DNA of 64,000 nucleotides from Sthenelais limicola (taxonomy: Eukaryota > Annelida > Polychaeta > Phyllodocida > Sigalionidae), in assembly GCA_942159475.1 (NCBI GenBank), contig OW804096.1, positions 12,883,871 to 12,947,870 on the forward strand, in the 5' to 3' direction. The position numbers and the translations under genes were made by a program. Shown in pieces: positions 1-12,199 of this stretch. The notes beneath the pieces are model-generated. The model was not told the DNA's origin. It did not search any database and worked only from the letters and a program-made list of their open reading frames with translations. How positions within the stretch are numbered: position 1 is the stretch's first letter; every line of letters begins with the position of its first letter.

Positions 1-108
1 TGAATACAATACAGAATATACTCAGTATTTATCATTTTTCACGCTAATTTAGCAGAATTTAAGAGATGTGTAGAACTGTAGATTGTGCATTTTCTAAAAA
101 TCTGACCC
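1..108 (-). mobile_element. MITE-A, cut by the window start
   Basis: The right part of a reverse copy ends TCTGACCC at 108. It belongs to a variant with the TAGAACTGTAGATTGTGCAT arm, also seen at 23530 and 57833. Confidence 0.75.
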
Positions 109-1103
109 TTATACGTTTTATATTTATTAAAAGGTTTCTGCTAACATGCCTGGGTGTTGGTAGCCATGCAGTTGGTATCACTTGCTCCCATTGTTGTCTC
201 AATGCCAGCTTTACCAGGTTCTGGCCACCATACCACATAAGATCATTAGCTTCTCTGCTAAAGAGAGATCTGAATGATCTTTTCCCTCTGGCCCCATCGC
301 CAGCCTTCACGAGTGATTGATCGGGGCTATCCTGGGACCACAGGGCTTGCCATGATCAGAGATTGGGAGGAGGGGGGCTGCGGGGGGGGGGGGGCTGGGT
401 TCCCCCTATTATGTATTAGCAGAGAGCCATGTCAGAAATACATATGGTTTTCACAAGGAAAGAGTGTGAATTTTAGAATAGTTTAACTGATAATTTCCAT
501 GACTAAAGGTATCAGATTTTGAGGATTTTGTTTTTGATTTATTGATATATTTTTTTTATTTTCAGGATTTTATTTTTGAATGCGTTGATGAAACTGACGA
601 AATCATGTCGACATTTGTGATAAATTTATGAAATTGTATTTCCCAGAAATTCGAGTTTTCAGGAATATTATTGATTTCAGGATAAACACAGAAGACCTGT
701 TGCCTGATACTAGGTTCCCCAATTCCAGTTCACGACTATCTAGAAATGTAATTCATAAACTTCCTTTCTTATTCGCCTGGAAAAGGGGGCTTGCAGCATA
801 TAGCATCTGCCAGAAATCTGCCCAAAGAAGACCCCCCTTCAGTACCCCGCCCCCTCCCCCTAGAGACCAGGATACATCATGCAGTGAGGGGTAGCATGGG
901 GACTGAGGGGAGGGGCTCCAGGCGGGGTTTGTGGGAAGATGAGGGGAGTAAAGAGGGGTGTAATACATAATGGTAATGAGTCCCCTGACACCTATTCAAT
1001 TACTTACAGGCAGAGGTAGCTTTTACTGCATGGCGCTGGTTAATATAGGAGAGGTGCTATAGGATTCCCTTTATACTCTAGGGTTTCCTACAGGTATATA
1101 GAT
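109..1103. other. no gene seen
   Basis: AT-rich sequence with a G-run near 380 and C-rich CCCCGCCCCCTCCCCC near 846. Short open frames only. Confidence 0.6.
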
Positions 1104-1381
1104 GGGTCGGATCGTCAGCAAATGTACAATCGCCAGCTTTACATATATTATAGTAAATTATACTCAATTAGGCTGACAAATGATAAATAGTTGGTGTGTT
1201 TAAGTATATTTAGTATAATCTGTTTGGTTATGTTGAATTAACTGTATTTTGAACTTTATTTTTAGGCATGAGTGTTTGAGTATATTTAATATAATCTGTT
1301 TGGTTATGTTGAACTGTATTTTCGACATTATTTCTGTCTTAAATTTGAATTATTGAAGAGGGTTATTTTGAGACTTCACCC
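1104..1381 (+). mobile_element. MITE-A with internal tandem duplication
   Basis: Diverged complete copy. The block GAGTATATTTAATATAATC through TTATGTTGAACTGTATTTT is present twice (about 1199-1255 and 1274-1323), lengthening it to 278 bp. Confidence 0.75.
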
Positions 1382-2174
1382 ATATTATCAATCTGTTATA
1401 ACATTTCTAAGATCAAGCAAGTTAACAAAATATTTACTTCATCCAATATGCCTGGATCTTGACAATAATGTTTAAAATGTTGTTAAAACACACTTAAGAA
1501 TGTTTTAAGTAACTATCGAGTCCGTATGTTATCTACCTTTTAATGTGAACGATTATAATCCGTTGTCAAATAAAGAATTTTCAAATCAAATCTAATCAAA
1601 TCTTTATCTAATTGTTTTATAGGAAGCTGCCATGGAATAAGGAGTCACTAGTTTCAAAACAATGTTTATTATAAGTATTATTTAATACAATTTAATACAA
1701 TTACGAGTACCGTACATATGTTTGGGTACATCTTGCGGAAATGTTATTGCTATTCTCCCGAATGTTACCATGGAATTTTGCAAGGAAGTTGTGGGGGAAA
1801 ATGGCTAAATTATGTAAGATACTCATATGAAGAGACAGCAAACCCCAGGTTTCTCACGACCAGTTATATTAGCTAGGGGCAATGTGGTACACGTACAGGG
1901 AAACCCATGAGAGGTTAGGTAATGCACTTAGTGCTTTGATAAGCGTTACGTAACACCCATCCCTTATGCATTACAACCTCTGCTAGCTCGATAACAATAA
2001 TCTACACAGCTCTGTCAGTCTCTGAATGTCTCTCCCACCTCAGCTCCTCTGTGTTTAGGTGTCTCTCTCTCCTAGCTACCGTATTTTAGAATGTTGAGAG
2101 ACTTACTGTTAAGTAGTAAGTTGAATTAAAATTATGTTATCTTCGAGGGAACTCGAGGGGTTGCAGGTAATCTC
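1382..2174. other. no gene seen
   Basis: Unique AT-rich sequence with short repeats (ATTTAATACAATTTAATACA). No motif of note. Confidence 0.6.
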
Positions 2175-2395
2175 CTCCCAACTCTCTCTCTCTCCCTGTC
2201 TCTTCCTCTGTATCTCTGCCCCCCCCCCCCCCTTCCTCTCTCTGAGTCTCCAACCTGTCTGTCTCTCTTCCTGTCTTTCCCTGTCCATCTCACTTGCCTC
2301 TTTCTATCCTGTTCTCTCCAGTCCCTCATTTCTCGTTCTCCTTCATCCTCATGCTCCCTCCCTCCTTCTCCTGTATTTTCCTTCTCCCCATCTCC
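2175..2395 (+). repeat. CT-rich tract with C-run
   Basis: Pyrimidine-rich low-complexity DNA containing a C-run at about 2219-2232. Both strands give spurious open frames. Confidence 0.8.
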
Positions 2396-2612
2396 AAAAA
2401 CATGTAGGATTTGAATTGACCCCTCAATTATAAATATTGTAAGCACAGTAATTGATAAAAGGCATGTTCAAATTAGAATTATGCATATGAGAGAACATCC
2501 TCAGAGCATTCGTGGAATGCCAATTATACCAACATACTTCTATTATTTCAGTTTATCATTACTTATTACTCCCTTATGTTGGCAAGTGGTGCTACAAATT
2601 CAACTCCTAAAT

Positions 2613-2847
2613 GGGTCAGATTTTCAGAAAATGTACAATTGACAGCTCTACACAATTAGAAAATTCTGCTAAATTTGGCTAGAAAATGATGAATACCGGG
2701 TATATCTGAGTATATTTGGTATCGCATTGATTTAAAGTATCAGTTCTGTTATGTTAAACTGCATTTATAAGCTCATTTGTGTCTTAAATGTGGGTTATTT
2801 GAGAGGATTGGTGAAAACGAATTGTACATTTTATGAAAATCTGACCC
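2613..2847 (+). mobile_element. MITE-A, complete
   Basis: Both termini are intact, and AAAT at 2609-2612 and 2848-2851 forms a 4-bp target duplication. Confidence 0.9.
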
Positions 2848-3226
2848 AAATGCTTCCTCCTTCATATACATGTGTATCCTTATCATGGCACTGTGGATAA
2901 TGTCCTTTACTTATGATAGTAATAGAAAGCTCCAATCTCTGATTTTGTAATGTTAATCGGTAGCATCCGCCGTCGAAAACCTCCATAGAGATTATGTGTA
3001 GAGAAATAGGGATTAGCAGATAAGGCGAGTGGATTAAGGTTGATCCTGTGGGAAAATATTGGGCAGAAGGTGCGCATGGTACAAGAGATATGGCCCCTTA
3101 GTTTGATCTGTCTTGCTAATTAACATGTGAAGCGAGCGCCCAATTTATTATACTTGATAAGTAGACTCTTGGTTATGTAGCAACATTAGGGATGATAGGG
3201 CCCAATATAGTCTGTATGTTTCTATT

Positions 3227-3421
3227 CAGTCTAGGCCCAAAGTTGAGAGAGTCCCTTCAAAGGAAGGGAAAGCCTCTCGCCTCAAACCGCAAAGTGCAAT
3301 TAAAATTCCATAGAGACTACTGCAAAATGTCATTATATTCCCATTAAAATGCCAGAAAACCGAGTAGCGAAGTAGGCTGACGTACCATTCTTATCTGATC
3401 TGAGGGTTTGAACCTATAGTG
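3227..3421 (+). mobile_element. MITE-B, complete
   Basis: TATT at 3223-3226 and 3422-3425 is an exact 4-bp target duplication. Confidence 0.9.
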
Positions 3422-3665
3422 TATTCTGATTCATTGGTTATTCATGTTACCTCTAGGCTGTTTCATTCTATTATTTGTGTCTTTAGATTACTGCTTTTTA
3501 GCTAGGGAGGAAGCATGCATAGGAAGGCATGGTAGGTAGATTTCCTGCGTGTTGTTTTTATGGTGTTTGGCTAATAAAGAATTCTATTTTGGCTATTTTT
3601 GTTGTTCTTTTCATTGATTAAATTTACCTTTAAATACGAGAACAACAGATCTATAGATATAAGCA

Positions 3666-4054
3666 CCACGTCCAGTAAAATGAGTCACAAATCACAAAAT
3701 TATCATTTTCAAAGTGTTTTTTCCACAAGATCTCTTTATTGAAATGTTCTGATTTTAGAGGGTTTAGTACTTATAGTCATATGAATCCATATATTCAATT
3801 TTGGGACCTATATCTATGCGTTTTAAGGCCTTCGTATGGAGTATATTTAGTTACTTTATTGGTAATTACCCATCCAGAACCATGCAAACTTTTTTCAAAA
3901 ATAGAAATATCAAGCTTAGAATAAAGAAATACTTATTAGGTGTCCTAATGTTTACTATCATCGGAATCAACTTGATCTCTTTTAAAATAATTATGGTGAT
4001 ATCTCAAATCCATATTTTGCGACTTATGGCTCATTTTCCTAAAAGGGATCACAT
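3666..4054 (+). mobile_element. MITE-C, complete, diverged
   Basis: Both ends are traceable (AAAATGAGTCACAAATCAC and GCGACTTATGGCTCATTT). Two short overlapping open frames inside are incidental. Confidence 0.78.
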
Positions 4055-4256
4055 TAGTATACAAATATAAATGTTACATGCACCTCCAAATAGGATTTGA
4101 ATGATCTTAGAAACCAGGGGAAACAGTTCGCTATACAAATGTGACGTGTCAAAGGAAAATGAGTTAAAAGTAGAAAACAAAACGGTTTTCTATGGTTCCA
4201 TTTTGTACTGGTATTTGTACCAATCCATTTCAATGAGCATTAGCTCAATTTTATTT

Positions 4257-4488
4257 GGGTCAGATTTTCAGAAAATATACAATTGGCAGCTCTACACATT
4301 TAATAAATTCTGCAATTGGCTGCAATTTGGCCAATACTAGGTAAATTCGAGTATATTCGGCATTGCATTGATTCTAGCAATCTGCTTGGTTAGGTTGAAC
4401 TGTATTTTGAACTTTATTTTCGTCTGAAATTTGGGTTATTTGAGAGGATTGGTGAAGTTGAATTGTACATTTTCTGAAAATCTCACCC
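4257..4488 (+). mobile_element. MITE-A, complete
   Basis: Intact ends. The flanks ATTT and ATTA agree at three of four positions, as expected for an aged duplication. Confidence 0.85.
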
Positions 4489-5612
4489 ATTAAAAGATTA
4501 TTATTATTATTATTATTGTTATTATTAAAATACTCAGTAGAGTGAAGGTTCTCACAGGACTTATGGACTGACTGAACTTACAAAACAATCTGATTGTCAT
4601 GCACTGACCAGTTTTGATACCTTCCAGAAAGGACTGGAGGAAATGTTTTCCTTCCGAGGTAACTTTCCTCAAATAATATTGATACTGGGAGGTCTTTCAT
4701 TCAACCGTTACTGGGAATAATTAAAACCCTTAGGGTCAACTAAGGCCATATGTGTGTGGTCAATACTTTAACACATACCCAGTATAGAACTACTCTACAG
4801 TCCGGTTCATATATCCGGGTAAAGGTCAAACTAAGTTGAGAATATATTGGATTATTATTATTATTTAATTAATAATAAAACTTTATTCATGACAATATTA
4901 TTATCATACTATTTTTTAATTATAAAATGTTATTGATAAGCGTAAATATACATGCAATGAAATTTGTAAAAATATAAATATGATAGAAAACATTTGTGTG
5001 GACACTTATATCAAGTTATATGAAAGCAACTGTACTGACTTTTGAATTTAGTAATTGTGTTTGCTGCAGGATAAGGAAGTATGCCTGAGGGCATGTTTGC
5101 TAAAACCTTTCACTGCTTCCAGAGAGTAACTATTCTACTCTAAGCTGCCACCTTAGGCAAAAGCAAAAATACCTTCTTAACCGGAAAATCCCTTAAACGG
5201 TAATTACCTTTGTTATTACAAGTATTGTTACAAAATTGAGAATTTTCTCAGTTCCTCTCAAAGGTCATTTCCTTTAAAATAATATTGCTACCTCCTATCT
5301 ATAGATCTATATACCTTTCATCTACTATAAATGATTAAATCAAAAACGCCCCTTTTTCTTTTGGCCTTATATGCCATTTATTCAACTGTGCAGGAATAGG
5401 TTTATGGTTTGGTCAACACTTACATTAAAATATTGTCACTCTATTAAAAAAGATATACATTGTTGCTCTAAGATGAACCCAGATTTGAAATCTGAGTACA
5501 AAAGCCCCAAATAAAGTTGTTATAATCCAAAATATCACGTAATTACTCTTTATAATTAAACAGTTCTTTAATTATCAATGTCCATAGTAATATACATATA
5601 TAAATTCATAAG
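4489..5612. other. no gene seen
   Basis: AT-rich; contains a TTATTA microsatellite at about 4498-4525. A CTCTAAGCTGCCACCTTAGG block near 5139 resembles inner parts of MITE-G. Confidence 0.55.
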
Positions 5613-5804
5613 CGCTCTAGGTCCAAACCCCCAGATCAGATAAGAATGGTATGTCAGTCTCGGTTTCCTGGCCTAGGACTCAGTGTTTAATGGGAATATG
5701 ATTATATTTTGCGGTCTGAATGGAATTATAATGACACTTTGCAGTTTGAGGCGAGAGGCTTTCCCTCCGTTTGAAGGGGCTCTCTCAACTTTGGGCCTAG
5801 ACTG
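5613..5804 (-). mobile_element. MITE-B, complete
   Basis: Reverse copy. The first bases of its left end are mutated. Confidence 0.85.
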
Positions 5805-7385
5805 TAAAAGAGTTTTTGAAAATGACGAATTGTATACTCTACATTGCCCTGACCCTATACCACAACCCATTCCACGGTGGTGAACTTTTTCAAAGGCCAC
5901 CGTCCACACAACAAGGTTATCTCCAATTTCCCAGCCAATTATTTGGTGACTAACTGAAATTTATTGGTTTTTATTGATAAAGCGTTCCGCTGGATACATA
6001 TATCTGAGGGCGGTAACCTTCTTATGGGCGGGGGTGTTGACAGCTATGTAGGGGTTCAGGAGGAGGTGGAGAGGGGTGGATATTGGCGTGTGGGGTGGGG
6101 GTGGGGATGGGGGGAGGGGGTGCAGGGGGTAACTATATCCCAGAGCAATTATCCGATCCCCATGAAATATAGAAAGAGGAATTAGTTCCTTTTAACCTTT
6201 AGCTTAAGAAATTGATATTAAATTGTATAAATGATGTAGCCCTTAGTATTCAGAGTATTAGTTTGAGAGTAAAAGGAATTCCTATCAATCATTTAATCCT
6301 TAGATTAAACTTTACAAAGCGCCCCAAAGGAGCTGCCTCTTCACATCGTTCTGATTCCAACAGAAGGGATTTAAGATAAAAGATGAAAATTAAAATCGGT
6401 GTTCATTTCCCAAGTGGACATTTCTTTTACTTTGTCAAACCATTTGCTCCTAACAATTGTGTCCTTTTCCTCTCTTTTCTTTCAAGACATCATGTGGAGA
6501 ATAACTGTTTCGATCAAATGAATTATGAACATTTACTTAACCAAGGCAATTAACTGTTTGGTTTATTTTATTGTGTGTGAGTGGGGGGGGGGGGGGGGGG
6601 GGTGCCTGGTACACCTGTAAATTTGTTTAACAAAATTCAAGCAAACACTGAGAAAAATACTTAAAATCATTTCTATCGCGGTGTTTTCTTTGTTCAAATC
6701 CTATTTCATGTAAATCATTTTGTCTGTGATGGCACCACCCTCTCACCCCCCCCCCCCCCCCACCCCCGCCCCCGCCCCTGTCAAATTCCCGGTTGTCAAC
6801 ACGTAGGATATGCCGGGGAGGAGGTAGAGGAAGGGTAGGTAACCAAGCCCGGACGTACACGCGTGCAAATTGACACCACATGAGGCACTTTATACTGATT
6901 CTCAGACACAAGTGACTTTGTCCATCGAGAGATGTACCAGAGGAGGTTCTCTAGAGTTTCTAGGAATTTTCTTTCTCTGCAAATGTTGGTAAACCTTTGG
7001 AACCTTGTTAAAAAGAGGATGTATAAGGACGAGGCCCCTGTAAAAATTCTTTTGCAATTTGTTTTAGGTCGAGAATATACTGGAAATAATATGGTAAACC
7101 AGACTGATATTGCACAAGGAATTAATTATGAAACTTGAAAGCACTAGGCGGCTGTAAGCACCTTCTAACTAAGCTTTATAGAGTATTCAGTAAGAGGATA
7201 TTACTCTAAGGAGTAAGGGTCTAATATTACTCTAAGAACTGAATGACTAACGTACATTTATTGATAGATACTCTTATACTGTTTTTTTAAAATTGTATTA
7301 TTATTTCCCAAAATGGGGTATGTATGTGCATATACTGGAAGACCCGTAAAACCCTTTTTCAGAATCATTTAACTATTTTGTCTCT
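5805..7385. other. no convincing gene
   Basis: G-rich 6005-6130, the G20 run and C-rich tract, and a 68-codon frame at 6932-7138 that I do not recognise. 7140-7240 has inverted TTACTCTAAG motifs that may be another old MITE. Confidence 0.5.
6583..6602 (+). repeat. G20 run
   Basis: Twenty consecutive G. A C-run with CCCCCGCC motifs follows at 6747-6778 on the same strand. Confidence 0.9.
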
Positions 7386-7477
7386 AATAAAGAATTCTTT
7401 CAAAATAAAGAATTCTCTCAAAAATAAAGAATTCTGTCATAATAAAGAATTCTTTGAAATAAAGAATTCTTTCAAAA
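7386..7477 (+). repeat. tandem AATAAAGAATTCT repeat
   Basis: Five units of about 18 bp, each with AAAGAATTCT, vary slightly in the spacer. Confidence 0.85.
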
Positions 7478-7723
7478 GGGTGTATGTAACACCCCCGGGG
7501 GTACATGTATACTTGTAAAGCCCTATCTATACAGGAGGAACCACCCCACATGTCCATGATATCAGCACGGTTGATACGGTATAAAGGACAGCTCCTACTC
7601 CCTGTAGATAAGCGGGTGGTGGAGGGGGATTGGGTGGTACAATCTTGTCTTATCAGACCCGTGGCACAGGCCGCTTGTCAACACTCCTTGATTAATAAAT
7701 CCAGACATGGGTGATATGCTTGT

Positions 7724-8100
7724 GGGTCAGGATGACAGAAAATGTACAATTCGCCTTCACCAATCCTCTCAAATAACCAAAATAACGAAATTATAGTTTA
7801 AAATTTAAGGTAACGGCTGGGAGAACTGAATGAAAATTCTAGAAGTCTGTATACCTGTTTATCATTATGTACTCCTCAATTCGATGCATAAAGTAGTTCT
7901 TATGATATCTTATCTTATCTTAAAATACAGTTTAATCTAATTTTGTTTTCTTCAAAAATATCAGATTTCAAGGCAATGCTAAATATACTAAGATATACCT
8001 TGGAGTAATAATTAAATTACTACTAAGGATATACCTAGTGCTTTCCGTCTAATTTTTCAGAATTTACTTAAATGTGTAGAGCTGTCGGTTGTACACTTTC
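7724..8100 (-). mobile_element. MITE-A, enlarged and missing its right end
   Basis: The left terminus and both inner arms are recognisable. About 130 bp of unrelated sequence around 7805-7915 interrupts it and the right terminus has decayed after GTACACTTTC. Confidence 0.65.
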
Positions 8101-8504
8101 CTATGTCTTCCGCATGCAGAGATCTGAAGGTACCGTCACGTGCAAGGGTCGGGACCACGGGAAGTGTACAGTTGGGTTGTTAGGCCAACAAAATACATGC
8201 AACTAGGCGTTTTCAATTCATGTAGCTGAAAACTAGAACTTTCTTATAAAAAACCGTCCTTACTCAACCTAAAAAATGAAGCAATCCAAAACTGGAACAT
8301 TAAGCTAATAAAAGTCCTTGACAAAATAATTTAATTAAAGCTGAATGTCAAGCCTTCATAACAAGCGTTAAAACGTACATTTGTTTTGTACATTTGACAT
8401 ATCTTGTAAAACTACAATTACAAAATAGACATCATTGCAGAAGTTTTAATTGACGGAATACCATGCAGATATAAGGCCTGCATAGTATGTATCATATTCC
8501 AGAC

Positions 8505-8570
8505 TATTACATTGCAGACTTTGCTAAATGTGCAAAGCTGCCGATTGTACATTTTCTGACGCCCTGGCCC
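8505..8570 (-). mobile_element. MITE-A fragment
   Basis: Only the GAGCTGCCGATTGTACATTT-like right arm and terminus remain. Confidence 0.55.
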
Positions 8571-8613
8571 ACTCGTTTCACACAGTACCGAATGTATATA
8601 CAGAACTACCCGG

Positions 8614-8704
8614 GATTCGAGGCGGTAGTGAATATTCACCGATGACGGTCAAGGGACGGTAGTCCCGCGACCGTCCTCGGTGAATATTCACGACGCCGAG
8701 AATC
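8614..8704. repeat. GC-rich hairpin
   Basis: 23-bp arms at 8628-8650 and 8669-8691 (GTGAATATTCACCGA core) match with one mismatch. The loop forms its own stem, GGGAC with GTCCC. Weaker pairing extends outward to GATTC/GAATC. The arm is itself partly palindromic (GTGAATATTCAC). This is either a small foldback element or the terminus of a larger one. Confidence 0.8.
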
Positions 8705-8829
8705 TAAGGGTTGTTCTGTGTTTATTTCACCCCGCACACTAAACTAATGTTAAATTAACATGATCTACAGCGATTTTGAGAAATAAATTGTTAAATAATT
8801 AGTTCTTTGGCTTGATTCGCTTCGAAACC

Positions 8830-8886
8830 ATGGCTCCGAAGAAGGACCGGAACTGGCAAAGATCAGAAAGCACGCATGCGCACAGG
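8830..8886 (+). CDS. possible first coding exon, unknown gene
   Basis: ATG in near-ideal context (ACC before, G after) opens 19 codons reading MAPKKDRNWQRSESTHAHR and reaches AGG|GTAAAA, a plausible phase-0 5' splice site. Unspliced, the frame continues only to 40 codons and stops. The N-terminus is strongly basic. The region 8820-8950 has more CpG than its surroundings, and two CCAAT motifs lie 300-380 bp downstream. I found no matching acceptor exon with confidence, so this could equally be a chance ORF. No family recognised. Confidence 0.22.
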
Positions 8887-9185
8887 GTAAAAAAAACTAG
8901 GTCGGCCGTGTATTGCCCGCGTGCAATGTCGCTTCAGTTACTGACCAGCTAAACAATATACACAGCCTATGTTATTTCTATGGACTGAGCATATCAAGGG
9001 TGAAATAAATCCAGATACCTCTACCATTACACCCAATGTAAACAAAACTAAAGATTATTTTTCGGATTTTATAAAATCTGACTGTACACACCTCCATAAC
9101 GCATCCCACATGTTAAGACTAGACCGACAGATCTAAAAGCCACCGACGTGTGAAATAGACATCGTATAAGGGGCCTGTCAATCAA

Positions 9186-9216
9186 CCAATCAGAGCCGAG
9201 CTTTTATCTTACCAAT
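9186..9216 (+). promoter_or_regulatory. paired CCAAT motifs
   Basis: CCAATCAG at 9186-9193 and CCAAT at 9212-9216 lie 26 bp apart in a non-repetitive patch. Paired NF-Y-type sites at this spacing are common in promoters, but no transcript start is visible. Confidence 0.25.
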
Positions 9217-9464
9217 GAGAGGTGTGCTTTTATCACCTGCTTAAGAACTGTTTGGTGCTTGAGGACCATCATTAGGTAGGGGGAGAGATAATGAGATAAG
9301 ATAATAATAATTATTTGTGCTTCCAAGTGCTATCTCTACCAGGGGATGAAGCAATGCGATACTATCTATAGATGTATATCTTATAATGCGACCAGGAAAT
9401 TAGGGAGGGAGGTTTAAACATTCAAAACAAAGCATTGTCAGCTATTACAACAACACAAATTATT

Positions 9465-9668
9465 CAGTCTAGGCCCAAAGATGAGACAGTCCCTTCTAAC
9501 GAAGGGAAAGCCTCTCGCCTCGAACCACAAAGTGCAATTATAATTTCATTAAAATCGCAAAATGTCATTATATTCCCATTAAAACGCCGAGTCCTAGACC
9601 AGAAAACGAATTAGCGAAGTACACTGACATACCAATCTTATCTGATCTGAGGGTTTGGACCTAGAGCG
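9465..9668 (+). mobile_element. MITE-B, complete
   Basis: TATT at 9461-9464 and 9669-9672 is an exact target duplication. Confidence 0.9.
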
Positions 9669-10129
9669 TATTTACCAAATTTACCCATATTGTTATTTTA
9701 TGGGACGGTATTCATCAATATTCTGTTGCTGTTGTATGTCAAATTTAAGTCGAATCGGCCGCCGGGAAAAAGCGGTGTTGGTAGCGATAATAAGTGAAGC
9801 CACAACTTTTATGTGAGGGAAGCCCAGTAGCAAAAACAACCTGGCAAAATCTTCCATTTTTGCTTTTCAAAGTTCACTAACTTTTCTTTTAAAATAATTT
9901 CATGTAATTGTTTATACTTCTGTTTGGGAGAGATTTTAGATTACTGTAAAAGAAACTCTAAGGTAGCCCACATTGAGGAATATGAGACTGCTTGAGGGGT
10001 GTTGACGCAACTACAAGGGAATGGCAGCCATAGAACCTAAGGCCCTTGATGAAGCCCAGAGTAATTTTCTCTTATTACTCTCAGATTAAAGGTGGCGAAG
10101 TGACTTGTTTGCATACAGATTATATGCAT

Positions 10130-10190
10130 GGGGGAAGTCAGAAAATGTATCATCGCCAACTCTACATTTAGTCAGTTCTACTAAAATCGA
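10130..10190 (+). mobile_element. MITE-A left-arm fragment
   Basis: A truncated left arm (GTCAGAAAATGTAT, then a TCTACATTTAG-like block) directly precedes another copy. Confidence 0.5.
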
Positions 10191-10195
10191 TACAT

Positions 10196-10535
10196 GGGTC
10201 AGATTTTGAGAAAATGTACAATTAATTGGCAGCTGCACACATTTAGTGAATTAAGCTGAATTATATGTATAAAGACTTTTATTCACATGCTGACAATAAT
10301 CAAGATACATGAACAGGAAACTAGCCCTCTGGAATCAGGTCTTCCTAGGTAGTCCTTGAATTAGGTGGTAAGTTGGTCAATACTTGCTAAATTCGAGTAT
10401 ATTCGGCATTGCATTAATTCTAGCAATCAGTTTGGTTAGGTTGAACTGTATTTTGAACCTTATTTTCGTCTGAAATTTGGGTTATTTGAGAGAATTGGTG
10501 AAGGTAAATTGTACATTTTCTGGCGATTTCACACA
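10196..10535 (+). mobile_element. MITE-A carrying a 110-bp insert
   Basis: Left and right arms are well preserved. About 110 bp at 10262-10370 of unknown origin sits between the left arm and the TTGGTCAATACTTG block. Confidence 0.75.
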
Positions 10536-10958
10536 TATATTAGGAACATAGAGGACAAAAGAAATAGGGGAGAGCTATATAAGGTTGAGCTATATTTGGA
10601 ACCTCAATATTGTTTACACTCCATAAGAGGCAAGGCAAACAAGCATCAAAACGATCATGCTGGCCAGGCTAAAACAATAATTTCACACCAAACTATGCCT
10701 GTAACATTACATGAAATTGATATTAAAGTTACAACTGGGCTTTGGTTACCAAAGGTAAAAAGCAATCATTACCGTTGTCATTATAATTAGTGGAAACGTC
10801 GCCGTAACGTAGTGTGTAATTCACCGTAACGGTAGGGCGGGTCTTATAAACAGGGTATCAAGTGTTATCAACAAATAGTTGTCTGGACAGAATGCTAAAT
10901 TCAGAAAGATCCGTGTATCAGAATCCAACCATAACAAAGATTCACAATCGAATGAATT

Positions 10959-11010
10959 CAGTCTAGGCTCAAAGCTGAGAGTGTCCCTCCAAACTGAGGG
11001 AAACTGATAT
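10959..11010 (+). mobile_element. MITE-B left-end fragment, GGCTCA subfamily
   Basis: It breaks off after CTGAGGGAAACT. Confidence 0.65.
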
Positions 11011-11275
11011 GAGGGAATACTAAAAATCAATTGTAACACCAAAGGTAATAGCCACTCAACCAGATTTAACCATTCAAATGGTTAAAACTGAGGCTCATTT
11101 CCTACCAATTATACACATGTCATTGTACTCTGCAAGAATAGATTGTATATTATCATATTATTTTGTGTATCGATTAATAAACGTTTCTAAAAAAAACAAC
11201 ACAAAACAGCACAATGACAATGGAATGCAGTGCTAGAAATTGAATATTTATTAGACGAAAGTCTTCAGGAATAGA

Positions 11276-11362
11276 GTTTAATGGAATTATAATGCACTTT
11301 GCAGTTTGAGGTGAGAGGCTTTCCCTCCGTTTGAAGGGACTCTCACCTTTGGGCCTAGACTG
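11276..11362 (-). mobile_element. MITE-B fragment
   Basis: Outer 87 bp with the GGGCCTAGACTG end intact. Confidence 0.7.
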
Positions 11363-11534
11363 TAATAGGGTTATATGAATCCCAATATCACAGATTAACC
11401 CCGCCATAGGCTATTTATCATACATTGCGGAATCTCTTGCAATACATATTCAATTACTAACAATTACTAACACCTTGTTTTGTCCCCAATCTGAAAGGAT
11501 ATAAACGTGAAATAGGAAAAATCAAAAATATCCA

Positions 11535-11733
11535 AGACTTTTCTTTTTGGAATATCCAATACCTTTTTGTCAACTTTCTTTTCCTTTTTGCCAATGTCCA
11601 TTTCCTTTTCGGATTATCATTTTCCTTTTAGGAATATACTTTTCCTTTTTGGAATATCCTTTTCTTTTTGGAATATCCTTTTCCTTTTCCGAATATCCAC
11701 TCCTTTTCCAAATATCCACTCCTTTTCACCCAA
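11535..11733 (+). repeat. degenerate CCTTTTTGGAATAT tandem repeat
   Basis: About ten units of 17-22 bp combine CCTTTT with GGAATATCC. Open frames here are by-products of the repeat. Confidence 0.8.
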
Positions 11734-11964
11734 ATGTACCATGATGTATTCCTACCCCAACATGACTGGGAGGGAGAAGGAGGGTGAGAGGGAGAGGGAG
11801 GGTGAGCAGGGGAGGGGGGGGCGGGAGGGAGAGAGGGAGAGAGGGAGAAAGAGAAAAGAAGAGAAGATGTATTGTTTGTGTTATGTAACACTGCTACACT
11901 ACAAAGATAGCTGGTGGGCCCCCACTCAGGGGTAGTGGATAATGTTATGTAACACTGAGCCATT

Positions 11965-12199
11965 GGGTTAGATGTTCAGAAAATGTACAATTCATCTTCA
12001 CCAATCCTCTCCAATAACCCAAATTTCAGACCAAAATAAAGTTCAAAATACAGTTCAACCTAACCAAACAAATTGCTAGAATCAATGCAATGCCAAATGT
12101 ACAGGTATTTACATAATATCGACCAAATTGCAGCCTAATTTAGAAGAATATACTAAATGTGTACAGCTGCCAATGGTACATTTTCTGAAAATCTGACCC
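11965..12199 (-). mobile_element. MITE-A, complete
   Basis: Full-length reverse copy. The flanks CATT and ATGT do not match, so the target duplication has been lost or rearranged. Confidence 0.85.

Noticed and set aside
3801..4070. 89-codon frame
   Set aside because: It lies inside a MITE-C, and other copies do not keep it open.
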